DNA of 64,000 bases from Verrucomicrobiota bacterium (GTDB lineage Bacteria > Verrucomicrobiota > Verrucomicrobiia > Palsa-1439), in assembly GCA_016871575.1 (NCBI GenBank), contig VHCW01000013.1:1-64000 (forward strand). Reading direction: 5' to 3'. This document shows positions 18,477 to 25,749 of the stretch, in pieces. Made by a program: the position numbers and the translations under genes. Within the stretch, counting starts at the first letter, position 1, and each line of letters begins with the position of its first letter. The notes under the pieces are model-generated. The model made no database searches. It saw only the letters and a program-made list of their open reading frames with translations, and was not told the DNA's origin.

Positions 18477-18785
18477 CTATTTCTTCTTGCCGCCCTTGCC
18501 TTTGCCGGCACCGGCTTTCTGCATCTCAGCTTTCTGTTCGGGGGTAAGAAGAGCCCTGGCTTCTTTCTTGAGTTCGTTCATCTTGGCTTCGTCGCCCTTG
18601 GCGCCCTTGGCTTTCTCGCAGAGGGCTTCATACTTGGTCTTCTGTTCCGCCGAGAGTTTCTCGACGATCGGCGGTGGCAACAGGCCGCCGGCGCCTTTGG
18701 CTTTGCCTTCGCCCTTCGCGGCGAATGCGCTGACGCTGGCGATCAACGCCACTGCGATTGCGGTAACGATAATACGGCACTTCAT
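18477..18785 (-). CDS. Small secreted LTXXQ/Spy-like protein
   Basis: A 102-residue protein with a signal peptide (MKCRIIVTAIAVALIASVSAFA). A helical, charged mature part follows, with KLSAEQKTKYEAL and ALLTPEQKAEM, the LTxxQ-type motif of Spy/CpxP-like periplasmic proteins, and a Lys/Gly-rich tail. It is last in a minus-strand unit headed by an ECF sigma factor, and its ATG overlaps the preceding stop. A periplasmic chaperone or stress-sensing role fits the family but is inferred. Confidence 0.72.
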   Translation of the reverse strand: MKCRIIVTAIAVALIASVSAFAAKGEGKAKGAGGLLPPPIVEKLSAEQKTKYEALCEKAKGAKGDEAKMNELKKEARALLTPEQKAEMQKAGAGKGKGGKKK

Positions 18786-19273
18786 GGTCTTGACTCCTTT
18801 TGGGGTTGTTTGTTGTTTTTTGGCACTGCGCTTTCCGAACTGTTGTTCGTGGGCGCAGCCAAATTGCGTTTGGACTTGTGAAATGGGAAGGGCGGCGGCT
18901 CTTCGCCGGGGTGTTCCTGTCGCCATTTCGCTTCAAATTCCTTGCGGCGCTGCTCATATTGCTCGCGCGCCTGCTGGCGTTCCGTGGGCGGCATTTTTTT
19001 CCAGCGCTCGTTGTTTTCCTTCAGCTTGCGGCGTTCGTCGGCCGGCATCTGCATGAACCGCTCGATGCGGTCGTTGATGAATTTGCGTTCTTCGGCCGGC
19101 ATCTGGCGGAATGTCTGGTGGAAGCGCAATGCGGACGCCTTGTCGCGCGCCGAGAGTGCGTCCCATTTCTGATTCAATTGTGCCTCATCGGGCGCAGGAC
19201 GTTCCGCCAAGACGTAACCGGCTGATGGCAGGAGCGCGGCGAGCATGATAGTGAACGTCTTCAGTTTCCTCAT
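18782..19273 (-). CDS. Secreted DUF3106-like protein
   Basis: The 163-residue protein begins MRKLKTFTIMLAALLPSAGYVLA, a signal peptide. It continues with repeated MPAEERKFINDRIERFMQMP and ERRKLKENNERWKKMP units, the Met-Pro-x-Glu-Arg pattern typical of DUF3106. It starts at 19273, overlapping the anti-sigma stop, and ends overlapping the next start. Function is unknown; membership of the sigma-factor unit suggests an envelope stress target or sensor. Confidence 0.72.
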   Translation of the reverse strand: MRKLKTFTIMLAALLPSAGYVLAERPAPDEAQLNQKWDALSARDKASALRFHQTFRQMPAEERKFINDRIERFMQMPADERRKLKENNERWKKMPPTERQQAREQYEQRRKEFEAKWRQEHPGEEPPPFPFHKSKRNLAAPTNNSSESAVPKNNKQPQKESRP

Positions 19274-19710
19274 GGGCTGTCTCCACTCAACAAATGGAGC
19301 GCGGCCACGACATCGAAATCTTCCAATCGGTCCTGTTGCGCCATGGCATAGGTTTCCGCTTGGACCTCGGCTTGGCGCGTGTCTTGGACTCGCCAGCCAA
19401 ACCAGCCGCCGGCGGTCATTGCTATCGCCAAAGTTCCTGCCATCGCCCAGCGCCACACCGGCGCCAACCAGAAACGGGATTGTGTCGGCATCGTTTCATC
19501 CAGCCGCCGCAACGTGCGCTCGGCAAAACCGACCGACGGTTTCGGGGCGACTTGTTGTCCAACAAACGTCCATGCGCCGGAGTACGCACGCCATTCGGCG
19601 GCGCAGCCGGGGCAGCCGTTCACGTGCGTGTCGAATGCCACGCGACTCGACGGATCGAGCTGATTGTCGAGCCGCTCGTCGAAATTCGCTTTTGTCTGCT
19701 GGCAGTTCAT
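19270..19710 (-). CDS. Zinc-finger anti-sigma factor
   Basis: The 146-residue protein has a ZAS-type zinc finger (H29xxxC33xxC36) in its cytoplasmic N-terminus. One transmembrane helix follows at about residues 85-105 (WAMAGTLAIAMTAGGWFGW), then a short periplasmic tail. Such proteins sequester the cognate ECF sigma factor, here the gene immediately upstream. ATG 19710 was chosen over an upstream GTG because the zinc-finger domain begins there. Stop and next start overlap as ATGA. Confidence 0.85.
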   Translation of the reverse strand: MNCQQTKANFDERLDNQLDPSSRVAFDTHVNGCPGCAAEWRAYSGAWTFVGQQVAPKPSVGFAERTLRRLDETMPTQSRFWLAPVWRWAMAGTLAIAMTAGGWFGWRVQDTRQAEVQAETYAMAQQDRLEDFDVVAALHLLSGDSP

Positions 19711-19755
19711 TGTGGTCTCGCTTTCATTCAACACCGGTTTGGGGAAAAGGTTTCG

Positions 19756-20343
19756 TCAATAACAGCCTTTCAACTGTTCCTTGAGAGTCTCCCGCGCCCG
19801 GTGCAACAGCGATTTCACCGCCGGCACCGAGCAGCGGAGCACCTTGGCGATTTCCTCGTAGGAAAAGCCCTCGAACCGGCAGAGCACGACGGCGGTGCGC
19901 TGGTTGTCGGGCAGGCGGCGGATCGCCGCGCTGATGCGCGCCTGCAACTCACGTTCGGCGGCGGCGCGCGCGGGGTCGGGCGAGGCCGCGTCGGCAAACT
20001 GTGTGCCGAACGTCTCGGTGTCCTCGTCCGGTTGTGCGAGCGCGTCGAGGGATTCCGCGTTGCGTCGGGCGCGCCGGCGGCGTTCGTTGAAGATGACGTT
20101 GTGGACGATGGTGAACAGCCACGTTGTGAATTTTGCCGTCGGCTCGTAGCGCGATGCCGAGCGCCAGACCTGCACGAACACGCGCTGCGCGAGGTCCTCG
20201 GCCTCCCACGAGTCGCCGATGGCGCGGTAGATGGTCTGGATGACGCCGCGCTGGTGGCGCTCGACCAGGTCGCGGAACGCGGCCCGGTCGCCGCGCCGCA
20301 CGCGCAACATCAACTCCGCATCAGCATCGGGGGGATTTACCAC
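19756..20343 (-). CDS. ECF RNA polymerase sigma factor
   Basis: A 195-residue sigma-70 family protein with region 2 (FRDLVERHQRGVIQTIYRAIGDSWEAEDLAQRVF, written here only by its span) at about residues 22-90. Region 4 is at about 135-190 (LPDNQRTAVVLCRFEGFSYE then EIAKVLRCSVPAVKSLLHRA). It starts with GTG at 20343, overlapping the end of the upstream exonuclease gene by 7 bases. It heads a sigma, anti-sigma, DUF3106, LTXXQ unit. A second, differently built ECF unit lies at 22900-24361. Confidence 0.92.
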   Translation of the reverse strand: MVNPPDADAELMLRVRRGDRAAFRDLVERHQRGVIQTIYRAIGDSWEAEDLAQRVFVQVWRSASRYEPTAKFTTWLFTIVHNVIFNERRRRARRNAESLDALAQPDEDTETFGTQFADAASPDPARAAAERELQARISAAIRRLPDNQRTAVVLCRFEGFSYEEIAKVLRCSVPAVKSLLHRARETLKEQLKGCY

Positions 20344-20870
20344 TTGACCTTGACGGACTTTTTCTGGCCGAGCCGGTCAACGTAGAACACTTCGCCCTTG
20401 GCCCGGCCATACTCGTGGACGTCCTTCGTGATCTTCACGTCGAAACAGCAGTACTCGGCAATCTCCAGCAGCTTGCCCTCTTTCCACCAGCGCAACGCCT
20501 GCATCCCGTCGGCGATCTTCGGCGCGTTGAGCGTCGCCTTCGCCACCGCGTCGAGCGACAGCCGGTGGCCGAGTTTCGCTTCGAGGTCTGCCATCAGATC
20601 GAGTGTCGGCGTCTGCGCGATGTCCAACGGGGAATAGCCGCTGAGCACCGTGTAGTCGAAGTTCAGGATGTTGAACCCGACGACGAGATCGGCGCGCATC
20701 AACTGCTTGATGAGGTCCTGCACGTGCGCCTCGTCGTAAATCTTATACTCGCCCGATGCGGTGCTGAAGGTCACGCCGACCGACATTTTCATGTCGGCCT
20801 TGCGGTTCCAGCCGCCAACTTCCGCGGCGCTCTTCTGCGTCTCCAGATCAAAATAGACAATGTTTGGCAT
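20337..20870 (-). CDS. DnaQ-like / RNase H-fold 3'-5' exonuclease
   Basis: The 177-residue protein opens MPNIVYFDLETQ with the DxE metal motif. It then has VVGFNILNFDYTVL (motif II Asp) and YCCFDVKITKDVHEY (motif III Asp), the DEDD set of proofreading-type exonucleases. It resembles the stand-alone predicted exonucleases related to the PolB proofreading domain. No polymerase or helicase domain is attached. The start at 20870 was set by the first strand of the fold. It overlaps the sigma-factor start and follows a REP hairpin. Confidence 0.75.
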   Translation of the reverse strand: MPNIVYFDLETQKSAAEVGGWNRKADMKMSVGVTFSTASGEYKIYDEAHVQDLIKQLMRADLVVGFNILNFDYTVLSGYSPLDIAQTPTLDLMADLEAKLGHRLSLDAVAKATLNAPKIADGMQALRWWKEGKLLEIAEYCCFDVKITKDVHEYGRAKGEVFYVDRLGQKKSVKVKW

Positions 20871-20877
20871 GATTGAC

Positions 20878-20896
20878 GCCGACTCACAGAGTCGGC
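20878..20896. repeat. REP-like hairpin (GCCGACTC...GAGTCGGC)
   Basis: An 8-bp perfect stem with a 3-base loop lies between two minus-strand genes, directly after the stop of the reductase-like gene. Related hairpins occur at 51271-51289 and 51308-51326. Confidence 0.75.
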
Positions 20897-21892
20897 CTAC
20901 AGAATGGCGCGCGGCAGCCCGATCGTCAACATCGTGTGCAGTCCCGGTTTGGCCTCCATCACGCGCGGCAGGCAATTCACCAAAATCGCCGGCGTCGCCT
21001 CATCGCCGGGGGTGCCGCCTTCCACCACGACACGCATCGGCGGAATACCGTTCACCGTGACCTCGTCGCGCGGTTTTGTTGCGCCGACGTACATGTGCAG
21101 TTCCAACTCCAACACCTTCCGCCCGTCACGCCAGCCGGTTGCCACCTGCCGGACGCCGGCAGCCTGGCCTTTGGTTACGGTCAGGTGCTTTGTCCGTATT
21201 GTTTTTTCCGACAAGACCGGCGCAATCGTTTCGTCCACCTTCGTCAAGTCCCAATCCAACGCTTCCGCGATGAACACAAGCGACTCGCCCAACCCGACGT
21301 GCCGGATCTGCCGCGTCTTGGCGCGCTTCCGAAACTCTTTCTCCGACAACCCCGCGCCGACCTTGCGCTGCAACGCTTCGCGCCGGGTGCCCGCGTCCAC
21401 CACGCGCAACACGCGCACCGCGTCCACGCGCCGGCAGACGGCCGTGGCAATGGTCGCGAGCGTGTCCATCACGAATCCCGGATTGACACCCGTGCCGAGG
21501 ACGCTGACGCCGTGGCGCGCGCACAGCCGGTTCAGTTGCGCCGCCCGTTTCGGCTCGCGGTAAAAGGGGAACATCGCCTCCTCGCAGGACGAGACGCAAT
21601 GCAGACCCGCGCGGATGATTTCCGCGAACTGCCCGTGCACGCCGGCGAAGGTCGAACCGGTGCAATGCAGCACCGCATCGGCCTTCGTCGTTGCCAACAC
21701 GGCGGACAACTTGTCGCTGACGCGGATCCCAAGTGCGCGGTCCAGTTCGAGCACGCGGCCGAGGTCGCGTCCGTCGAAACGCGGGTCCACCGCGCCGGCC
21801 AGTCGCAGCGACGATTTCTCCAACACCAATCGCGCCGCGCGGCGCCCGATGTCGCCCAGACCACACTGAATCACACGAATCGGTTTGCTCAT
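20897..21892 (-). CDS. Dihydrodipicolinate-reductase-like NAD(P)-binding oxidoreductase
   Basis: A 331-residue protein with an N-terminal Rossmann fold (IRVIQCGLGDIGRRAARL) and a C-terminal alpha/beta domain. The segment VLHCTGSTF is typical of DapB-fold enzymes. The closest known relatives by pattern are the 2,4-diaminopentanoate dehydrogenase (Ord) type. The Gly-Thr-Gly-Val-Asn-Pro-Gly segment (GTGVNPGFVMDTLA) is characteristic of that group. The substrate is unknown. Start at 21892 was chosen so that the Rossmann strand begins near residue 5. Confidence 0.72.
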   Translation of the reverse strand: MSKPIRVIQCGLGDIGRRAARLVLEKSSLRLAGAVDPRFDGRDLGRVLELDRALGIRVSDKLSAVLATTKADAVLHCTGSTFAGVHGQFAEIIRAGLHCVSSCEEAMFPFYREPKRAAQLNRLCARHGVSVLGTGVNPGFVMDTLATIATAVCRRVDAVRVLRVVDAGTRREALQRKVGAGLSEKEFRKRAKTRQIRHVGLGESLVFIAEALDWDLTKVDETIAPVLSEKTIRTKHLTVTKGQAAGVRQVATGWRDGRKVLELELHMYVGATKPRDEVTVNGIPPMRVVVEGGTPGDEATPAILVNCLPRVMEAKPGLHTMLTIGLPRAIL

Positions 21893-21945
21893 GGCATCCA
21901 AGATACTCGAACCTCTCCCCCCAACGCAACACTTCGCGTCGCGAC

Positions 21946-21962
21946 AACCCATTCTCAATCCC
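21946..21962. repeat. 17-base repeat, inverted copy
   Basis: The reverse complement of 139-155 (GGGATTGAGAATGGGTT). It lies between the divergent reductase-like gene and parA. Confidence 0.6.
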
Positions 21963-22028
21963 AATCACAAAACTCAGGGGCGGATTTGACATTGCGGACG
22001 GCGGAGCGATTCGCTATAAGCGGCGGGA

Positions 22029-22838
22029 ATGAACACGCGGACGATTGCGTTTGCCAACCAAAAAGGCGGTGTCGGGAAAACCACCACGGCGGTCAGCGTT
22101 GCCGCGTGCCTGGCCGAACTCGGGAAACGCACGTTGCTCGTGGACCTCGATCCGCAGGCCAACGCCACCAGCGCGCTCGGTCTCCAGAAACTCGAGGGCG
22201 GCAGCGTCTATCAGGCGTTGCTCGGCGGCGCGGAACTGGCGGCGTCCATCCAGCCGACCGGCATCGAAAACCTCAGCATGATCCCCAGCGAGGTTGACCT
22301 CGCCGTGGCCGAGGTGGACGTGGCACGCGCGGAAAATTATCTGCACCGGTTCCGGCTCGCGCTCCAACCCATTCACGACTCCGGCCAGTTCGACATCATC
22401 GTGGTGGATTGTCCTCCGTCGCTCGGCATCCTGACGATGAACGCGCTGGCTGCCGCCGACCGGGTCGTGGTGCCGATTCAGTGCGAGTACTTCGCGCTGG
22501 AAGGCCTTGCGGTCATCATGCGCGTCATCCAACAGATTCACGATAGCGGCGCGAATCCGGGGCTGGAGTTGAGCGGCATCGTGATGACGATGTTCGACGG
22601 GCGCACCAACCTCGCGCAGCAGGTGTTGGAAGAAGTCAAGAAACACTTCGGGCCGAAGCTGTACAAGATGTCCATCCCGCGCACGGTGCGTCTGGCCGAG
22701 GCGCCGAGCTTCGGCAAGCCGATCACGAAATACGATCCCAGTTCCTACGCCGCGTGGGCGTATCGCCAGTTGACCGAGGAAATTCTGGAGCGCGAAGCGC
22801 CGAGACCAGCCGAGCCGATTGTACCTGCGTCTGCGTGA
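22029..22838 (+). CDS. parA: ParA/Soj chromosome-partitioning ATPase
   Basis: A 269-residue Walker-type ATPase with the deviant P-loop FANQKGGVGKTTTA, the Walker A' Asp in LLVDLDPQANAT and Walker B DIIVVDCPPSLG. The length and absence of an N-terminal helix-turn-helix fit the chromosomal Soj type. No parB is adjacent in this window; downstream comes an ECF sigma factor after 61 bases. It is assigned to chromosome segregation by family, though related ATPases also position other cargo. Confidence 0.88.
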   Translation: MNTRTIAFANQKGGVGKTTTAVSVAACLAELGKRTLLVDLDPQANATSALGLQKLEGGSVYQALLGGAELAASIQPTGIENLSMIPSEVDLAVAEVDVARAENYLHRFRLALQPIHDSGQFDIIVVDCPPSLGILTMNALAAADRVVVPIQCEYFALEGLAVIMRVIQQIHDSGANPGLELSGIVMTMFDGRTNLAQQVLEEVKKHFGPKLYKMSIPRTVRLAEAPSFGKPITKYDPSSYAAWAYRQLTEEILEREAPRPAEPIVPASA

Positions 22839-22899
22839 CGCTGTCATATACTTCGCTGCGGAAGACGACGAAGGGTTGAACCAAACAGCCAGAGTGGCC

Positions 22900-23460
22900 A
22901 TGGACGACAACACCACGCGATCACAACTCGCCGAGCTTCACCCCGCCGGGTACGGCTGGGCGCTGGCGTGTTGCGGACGCGATCCGGCGGCGGCGGAAGA
23001 TGTCTTGCAGACCGCCTGCTTGAAGGTGTTGCAAGGCCGCGCCCGCTTCGACGGTCGTTCGTCGTTCAAGACGTGGTGGTTCGCCGTGATCCGGCACACC
23101 GCCGCCGATGAACGCCGGCGACATTGGCTGCGGCGGCTCAGGCTCGCCGCGTTTGGCGCGCTGCAATCCGACCGCGTCCACGAGGAAGCGTTCGGCGACG
23201 CGCTTGACTGCGAACAGCGACAAGCCGCCTTCGCCAAGGCGCTGGCCGTGTTGCCGGAGAGGCAGCGCGAGGTGTTGCACCTGGTGTTCTACCAGGAACT
23301 CAGCATCGAGGCGGCCGCCGAAGTCCTCGGCGTGTCCGCCGGCACGGCCCGCACCCACTACACGCGCGGCAAACAACGCCTGCGCGCATGGCTCCAACAA
23401 GCGGAGGTCTCCCATGAACCCGCACGATCCCGACAATCCGATCCAGCACTTGTTCTCTGA
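22900..23460 (+). CDS. ECF RNA polymerase sigma factor
   Basis: A 186-residue protein with sigma region 2 (WALACCGRDPAAAEDVLQTA to FKTWWFAVIRHTAADERRR) and region 4 (LPERQREVLHLVFYQELSIE, AAAEVLGVSAGTARTHYTRG). The start at ATG 22900 removes 27 upstream residues that overlap the parA tail region. It heads a sigma, short membrane protein, LTXXQ protein unit. The following gene overlaps it by 47 bases. Confidence 0.88.
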   Translation: MDDNTTRSQLAELHPAGYGWALACCGRDPAAAEDVLQTACLKVLQGRARFDGRSSFKTWWFAVIRHTAADERRRHWLRRLRLAAFGALQSDRVHEEAFGDALDCEQRQAAFAKALAVLPERQREVLHLVFYQELSIEAAAEVLGVSAGTARTHYTRGKQRLRAWLQQAEVSHEPARSRQSDPALVL

Positions 23461-23746
23461 ACAACGCGCCGCCGACCAGCAGCGCGCGCCCTCGTTCCAG
23501 CGAACGTGGCAGGCCGCCATGACGCGCGCGGAACAGCCAGCGCGAATGCCGTGGCTGCTGCCCATCGCCGCCGGTGCCTGCGCGGCGTTGATCGCTGCGG
23601 CGGGCGTGTTCTGGTGGCCGCACGCGGAGAAACCGCAGCCAATGCTTCCGTCAACCGCTGTTGCTTTCCTCAGTGAGTGGACGGCACCGACGGATTTCTT
23701 GTTGGAACCGCTCACTTCGTCCATGTCCTCTGGCACACAACCCTAA
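23414..23746 (+). CDS. Short single-pass membrane protein, candidate anti-sigma
   Basis: A 110-residue protein with a polar N-terminus and one strong transmembrane helix at about residues 46-68 (PWLLPIAAGACAALIAAAGV), then a periplasmic tail. It begins inside the end of the ECF sigma gene (47-base overlap), implying coupled translation. No zinc finger is visible. A role as cognate anti-sigma is inferred only from position and topology. Confidence 0.65.
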   Translation: MNPHDPDNPIQHLFSEQRAADQQRAPSFQRTWQAAMTRAEQPARMPWLLPIAAGACAALIAAAGVFWWPHAEKPQPMLPSTAVAFLSEWTAPTDFLLEPLTSSMSSGTQP

Positions 23747-23764
23747 CCAAAAAAAGGAGTCGTC

Positions 23765-24361
23765 ATGAAACTACTCACCATCATCCTGGGCGCGCTGGTA
23801 TTGAGCAACGCGCTCGTCACCGCCCAACAACGCGAGCGGCGCGACGGAGATCGTCCTCGACCGCCCGAACAGATGCGCGACGGGGAACGTCCGCGTCCGT
23901 TCCTGCGGGGGCCGGATCGCATGATGCAGGACCTGTTTCCGCCGCCATTGATCTTTCAGGCCGGCGAGGAGCTTGGCCTGACAGAGGAGCAACGAAACGC
24001 CATTCGCGAGGAACTGGACAAATCGCGCGAGCGGTTTGAGCCGGTGCAAGACAAGTTGCGCGAGCAGATGGAGAGCCTGAGCAAATTATTGCGAGAACCG
24101 CGCGTGAGTGAAGCAATGGCCCTCGCCCAGCTCGACAAAGTGCTGGCCACCGAGAACGAAATCAAGAAGGCGCAACTGACATCGCTCATCCGCGTCAACA
24201 ACGTGCTCACGCCGGAGCAAAAGGAGAAGCTGCAGAACTTCATAAAAGCTCATCGCCCCCCCGGTCCGCCGGAAGGCGAACCCGGCGCGCGGCCCCCGTT
24301 CGGCCGCGAGCGAGACGGCGAACGCAAACGCCCGCCACAAGAACCGCCGCCGAACCGATAA
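23765..24361 (+). CDS. Secreted LTXXQ/Spy-like protein
   Basis: The 198-residue protein has a signal peptide (MKLLTIILGALVLSNALVTA), an Arg/Pro-rich segment, and two Spy-type motifs, ELGLTEEQRNAIREEL and VLTPEQKEKLQNF. A helical stretch of about 80 residues lies between them, and a Pro/Arg/Glu-rich tail follows. It is the periplasmic output or sensor protein of the ECF unit, paralogous in kind to the gene at 18477-18785. AAAAAGGAG precedes the start. A terminator follows. Confidence 0.75.
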   Translation: MKLLTIILGALVLSNALVTAQQRERRDGDRPRPPEQMRDGERPRPFLRGPDRMMQDLFPPPLIFQAGEELGLTEEQRNAIREELDKSRERFEPVQDKLREQMESLSKLLREPRVSEAMALAQLDKVLATENEIKKAQLTSLIRVNNVLTPEQKEKLQNFIKAHRPPGPPEGEPGARPPFGRERDGERKRPPQEPPPNR

Positions 24362-24384
24362 CCAAACACGCAAACCACCCGCTC

Positions 24385-24415
24385 AAGCGGGACGGGCCTC
24401 CGGCTCGTCCCGCTT
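24385..24415 (+). terminator. Rho-independent terminator
   Basis: A 14-bp stem (one G-U pair) with a 3-base loop is formed by AAGCGGGACGGGCC and GGCTCGTCCCGCTT. A T-rich tail with GTTTTCTTTTT follows. It ends the ECF/LTXXQ unit. Confidence 0.85.
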
Positions 24416-24474
24416 GTTATTGCAGTTTTCTTTTTGCTGGAATGCTGGCGGCTTTGCGATAAGTTCCGCCCACT

Positions 24475-25749
24475 GTGGAAACACACCTCCTTCAACTCGA
24501 ACACCAACTTGACAGCTTCAACCCGGCGGCGCGCCGGGAAGCGTTGCTGGAATTGCTCGGCCTTGCGCGCGGCGGCCAGATCACGCTGCCGGCCTTGACC
24601 GACCGGCACAACGTCCACTGCCACACGTTCTTTTCCTACAACGCCTACGGTTACTCGCCGACGAAATTCGCCTGGCTCGCCCGCAAGGACGGACTCGGTT
24701 TCGCCGGCATCGTGGACTTCGACGTGCTTGATGCCGTCGAGGAGTTTCTCGAAGCCTGCCGGCTTGTTGGCGTCAAGGGAATCGCTTCGCTCGAATCGCG
24801 CGTGTTCGTCCCCGAATTCAAGACGCGCGTCATCAATTCGCCCGGCGAACCGGGCATCACCTATCACATGGGCGCCGGGTTCACCGGGGCCGTCCCGCAT
24901 CCGTTTCTTGCCCGGATGCGCGCCGCCGCGGCGCAGCGCACGCGCGAGATGCTGGGCCGGGTCAACGCCGCCATGAGACCGCTCCAACTCGACTGGGAAC
25001 GCGACGTGTTGCCGCTGACGCCGAAAGGCAACGCCACCGAGCGTCACTTGTGCGAGGCATTCGAGCGCAGGGCGCGCGAGATGTTTCCCAACCCGGCCAC
25101 GCGCGCCGCGTTCTGGCGGGAAAAACTCGGCGACGCGCCAGCGGAAGGCGCAAAGCTGCAGAACCTGATCCGCGCCCGGATGATGAAGAAGGGCGGCGTC
25201 GGCTACGTCCAGCCGGACGAGAAATCGTTTCCGCTGATGGCCGACATGAACCGGTGCATGTTGGACTGCGGCGCGATTCCGATGGTGACGTGGCTGGACG
25301 GCACCTCCGAGGGCGAGCAATCCATGGAGGAACTGCTCGCCATTGCCACAAACACCGGCGCGGCGGCGCTCAACATCATCCCCGACCGCAACTACACGCC
25401 GGGCGTGAAGGACCACAAGCTCCAGAACCTCTACGAGGTCGCCGCGCTCGCCGAAAAACAGCACCTGCCCGTCATCGCCGGCACCGAGATGAACAGCCCG
25501 GGCAACAAGTTCGTGGACAACTTCGACACCGCCGAACTCAAGCCGCTGTTGCCGCTGTTCCTGAAGGGCGCGCGCATCGTCTCTGCGCACACGCTGTTCC
25601 AGAAATGCGCCGGCAGCGGTTATCTCAGCGATTGGGCGGCGAAGAAATTTACCACCACCGCCGCGAAGAACGATTTCTTCGAGGCCGCCGGGCGCGACCT
25701 GCCGGCGGAGGCCACACCCCAACAGGTCATTGAAAGGATGCAACGATGA
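24475..25749 (+). CDS. PHP-domain-like metal-dependent hydrolase
   Basis: A 424-residue protein starting with GTG at 24475. After about 45 residues it has the PHP-type metal motif NVHCHTFFSYNAYGYSP. Further candidate ligands are GIVDFD, the Glu in LESRVFVPE and the late segments IPDRNYTP and GTEMNSPG. PHP domains hydrolyse phosphoesters such as histidinol phosphate or sit on polymerases. No polymerase domain is present and the substrate is unknown. The stop overlaps the start of the dehydrogenase gene (ATGA), so the pair probably form one pathway. Confidence 0.65.
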   Translation: METHLLQLEHQLDSFNPAARREALLELLGLARGGQITLPALTDRHNVHCHTFFSYNAYGYSPTKFAWLARKDGLGFAGIVDFDVLDAVEEFLEACRLVGVKGIASLESRVFVPEFKTRVINSPGEPGITYHMGAGFTGAVPHPFLARMRAAAAQRTREMLGRVNAAMRPLQLDWERDVLPLTPKGNATERHLCEAFERRAREMFPNPATRAAFWREKLGDAPAEGAKLQNLIRARMMKKGGVGYVQPDEKSFPLMADMNRCMLDCGAIPMVTWLDGTSEGEQSMEELLAIATNTGAAALNIIPDRNYTPGVKDHKLQNLYEVAALAEKQHLPVIAGTEMNSPGNKFVDNFDTAELKPLLPLFLKGARIVSAHTLFQKCAGSGYLSDWAAKKFTTTAAKNDFFEAAGRDLPAEATPQQVIERMQR

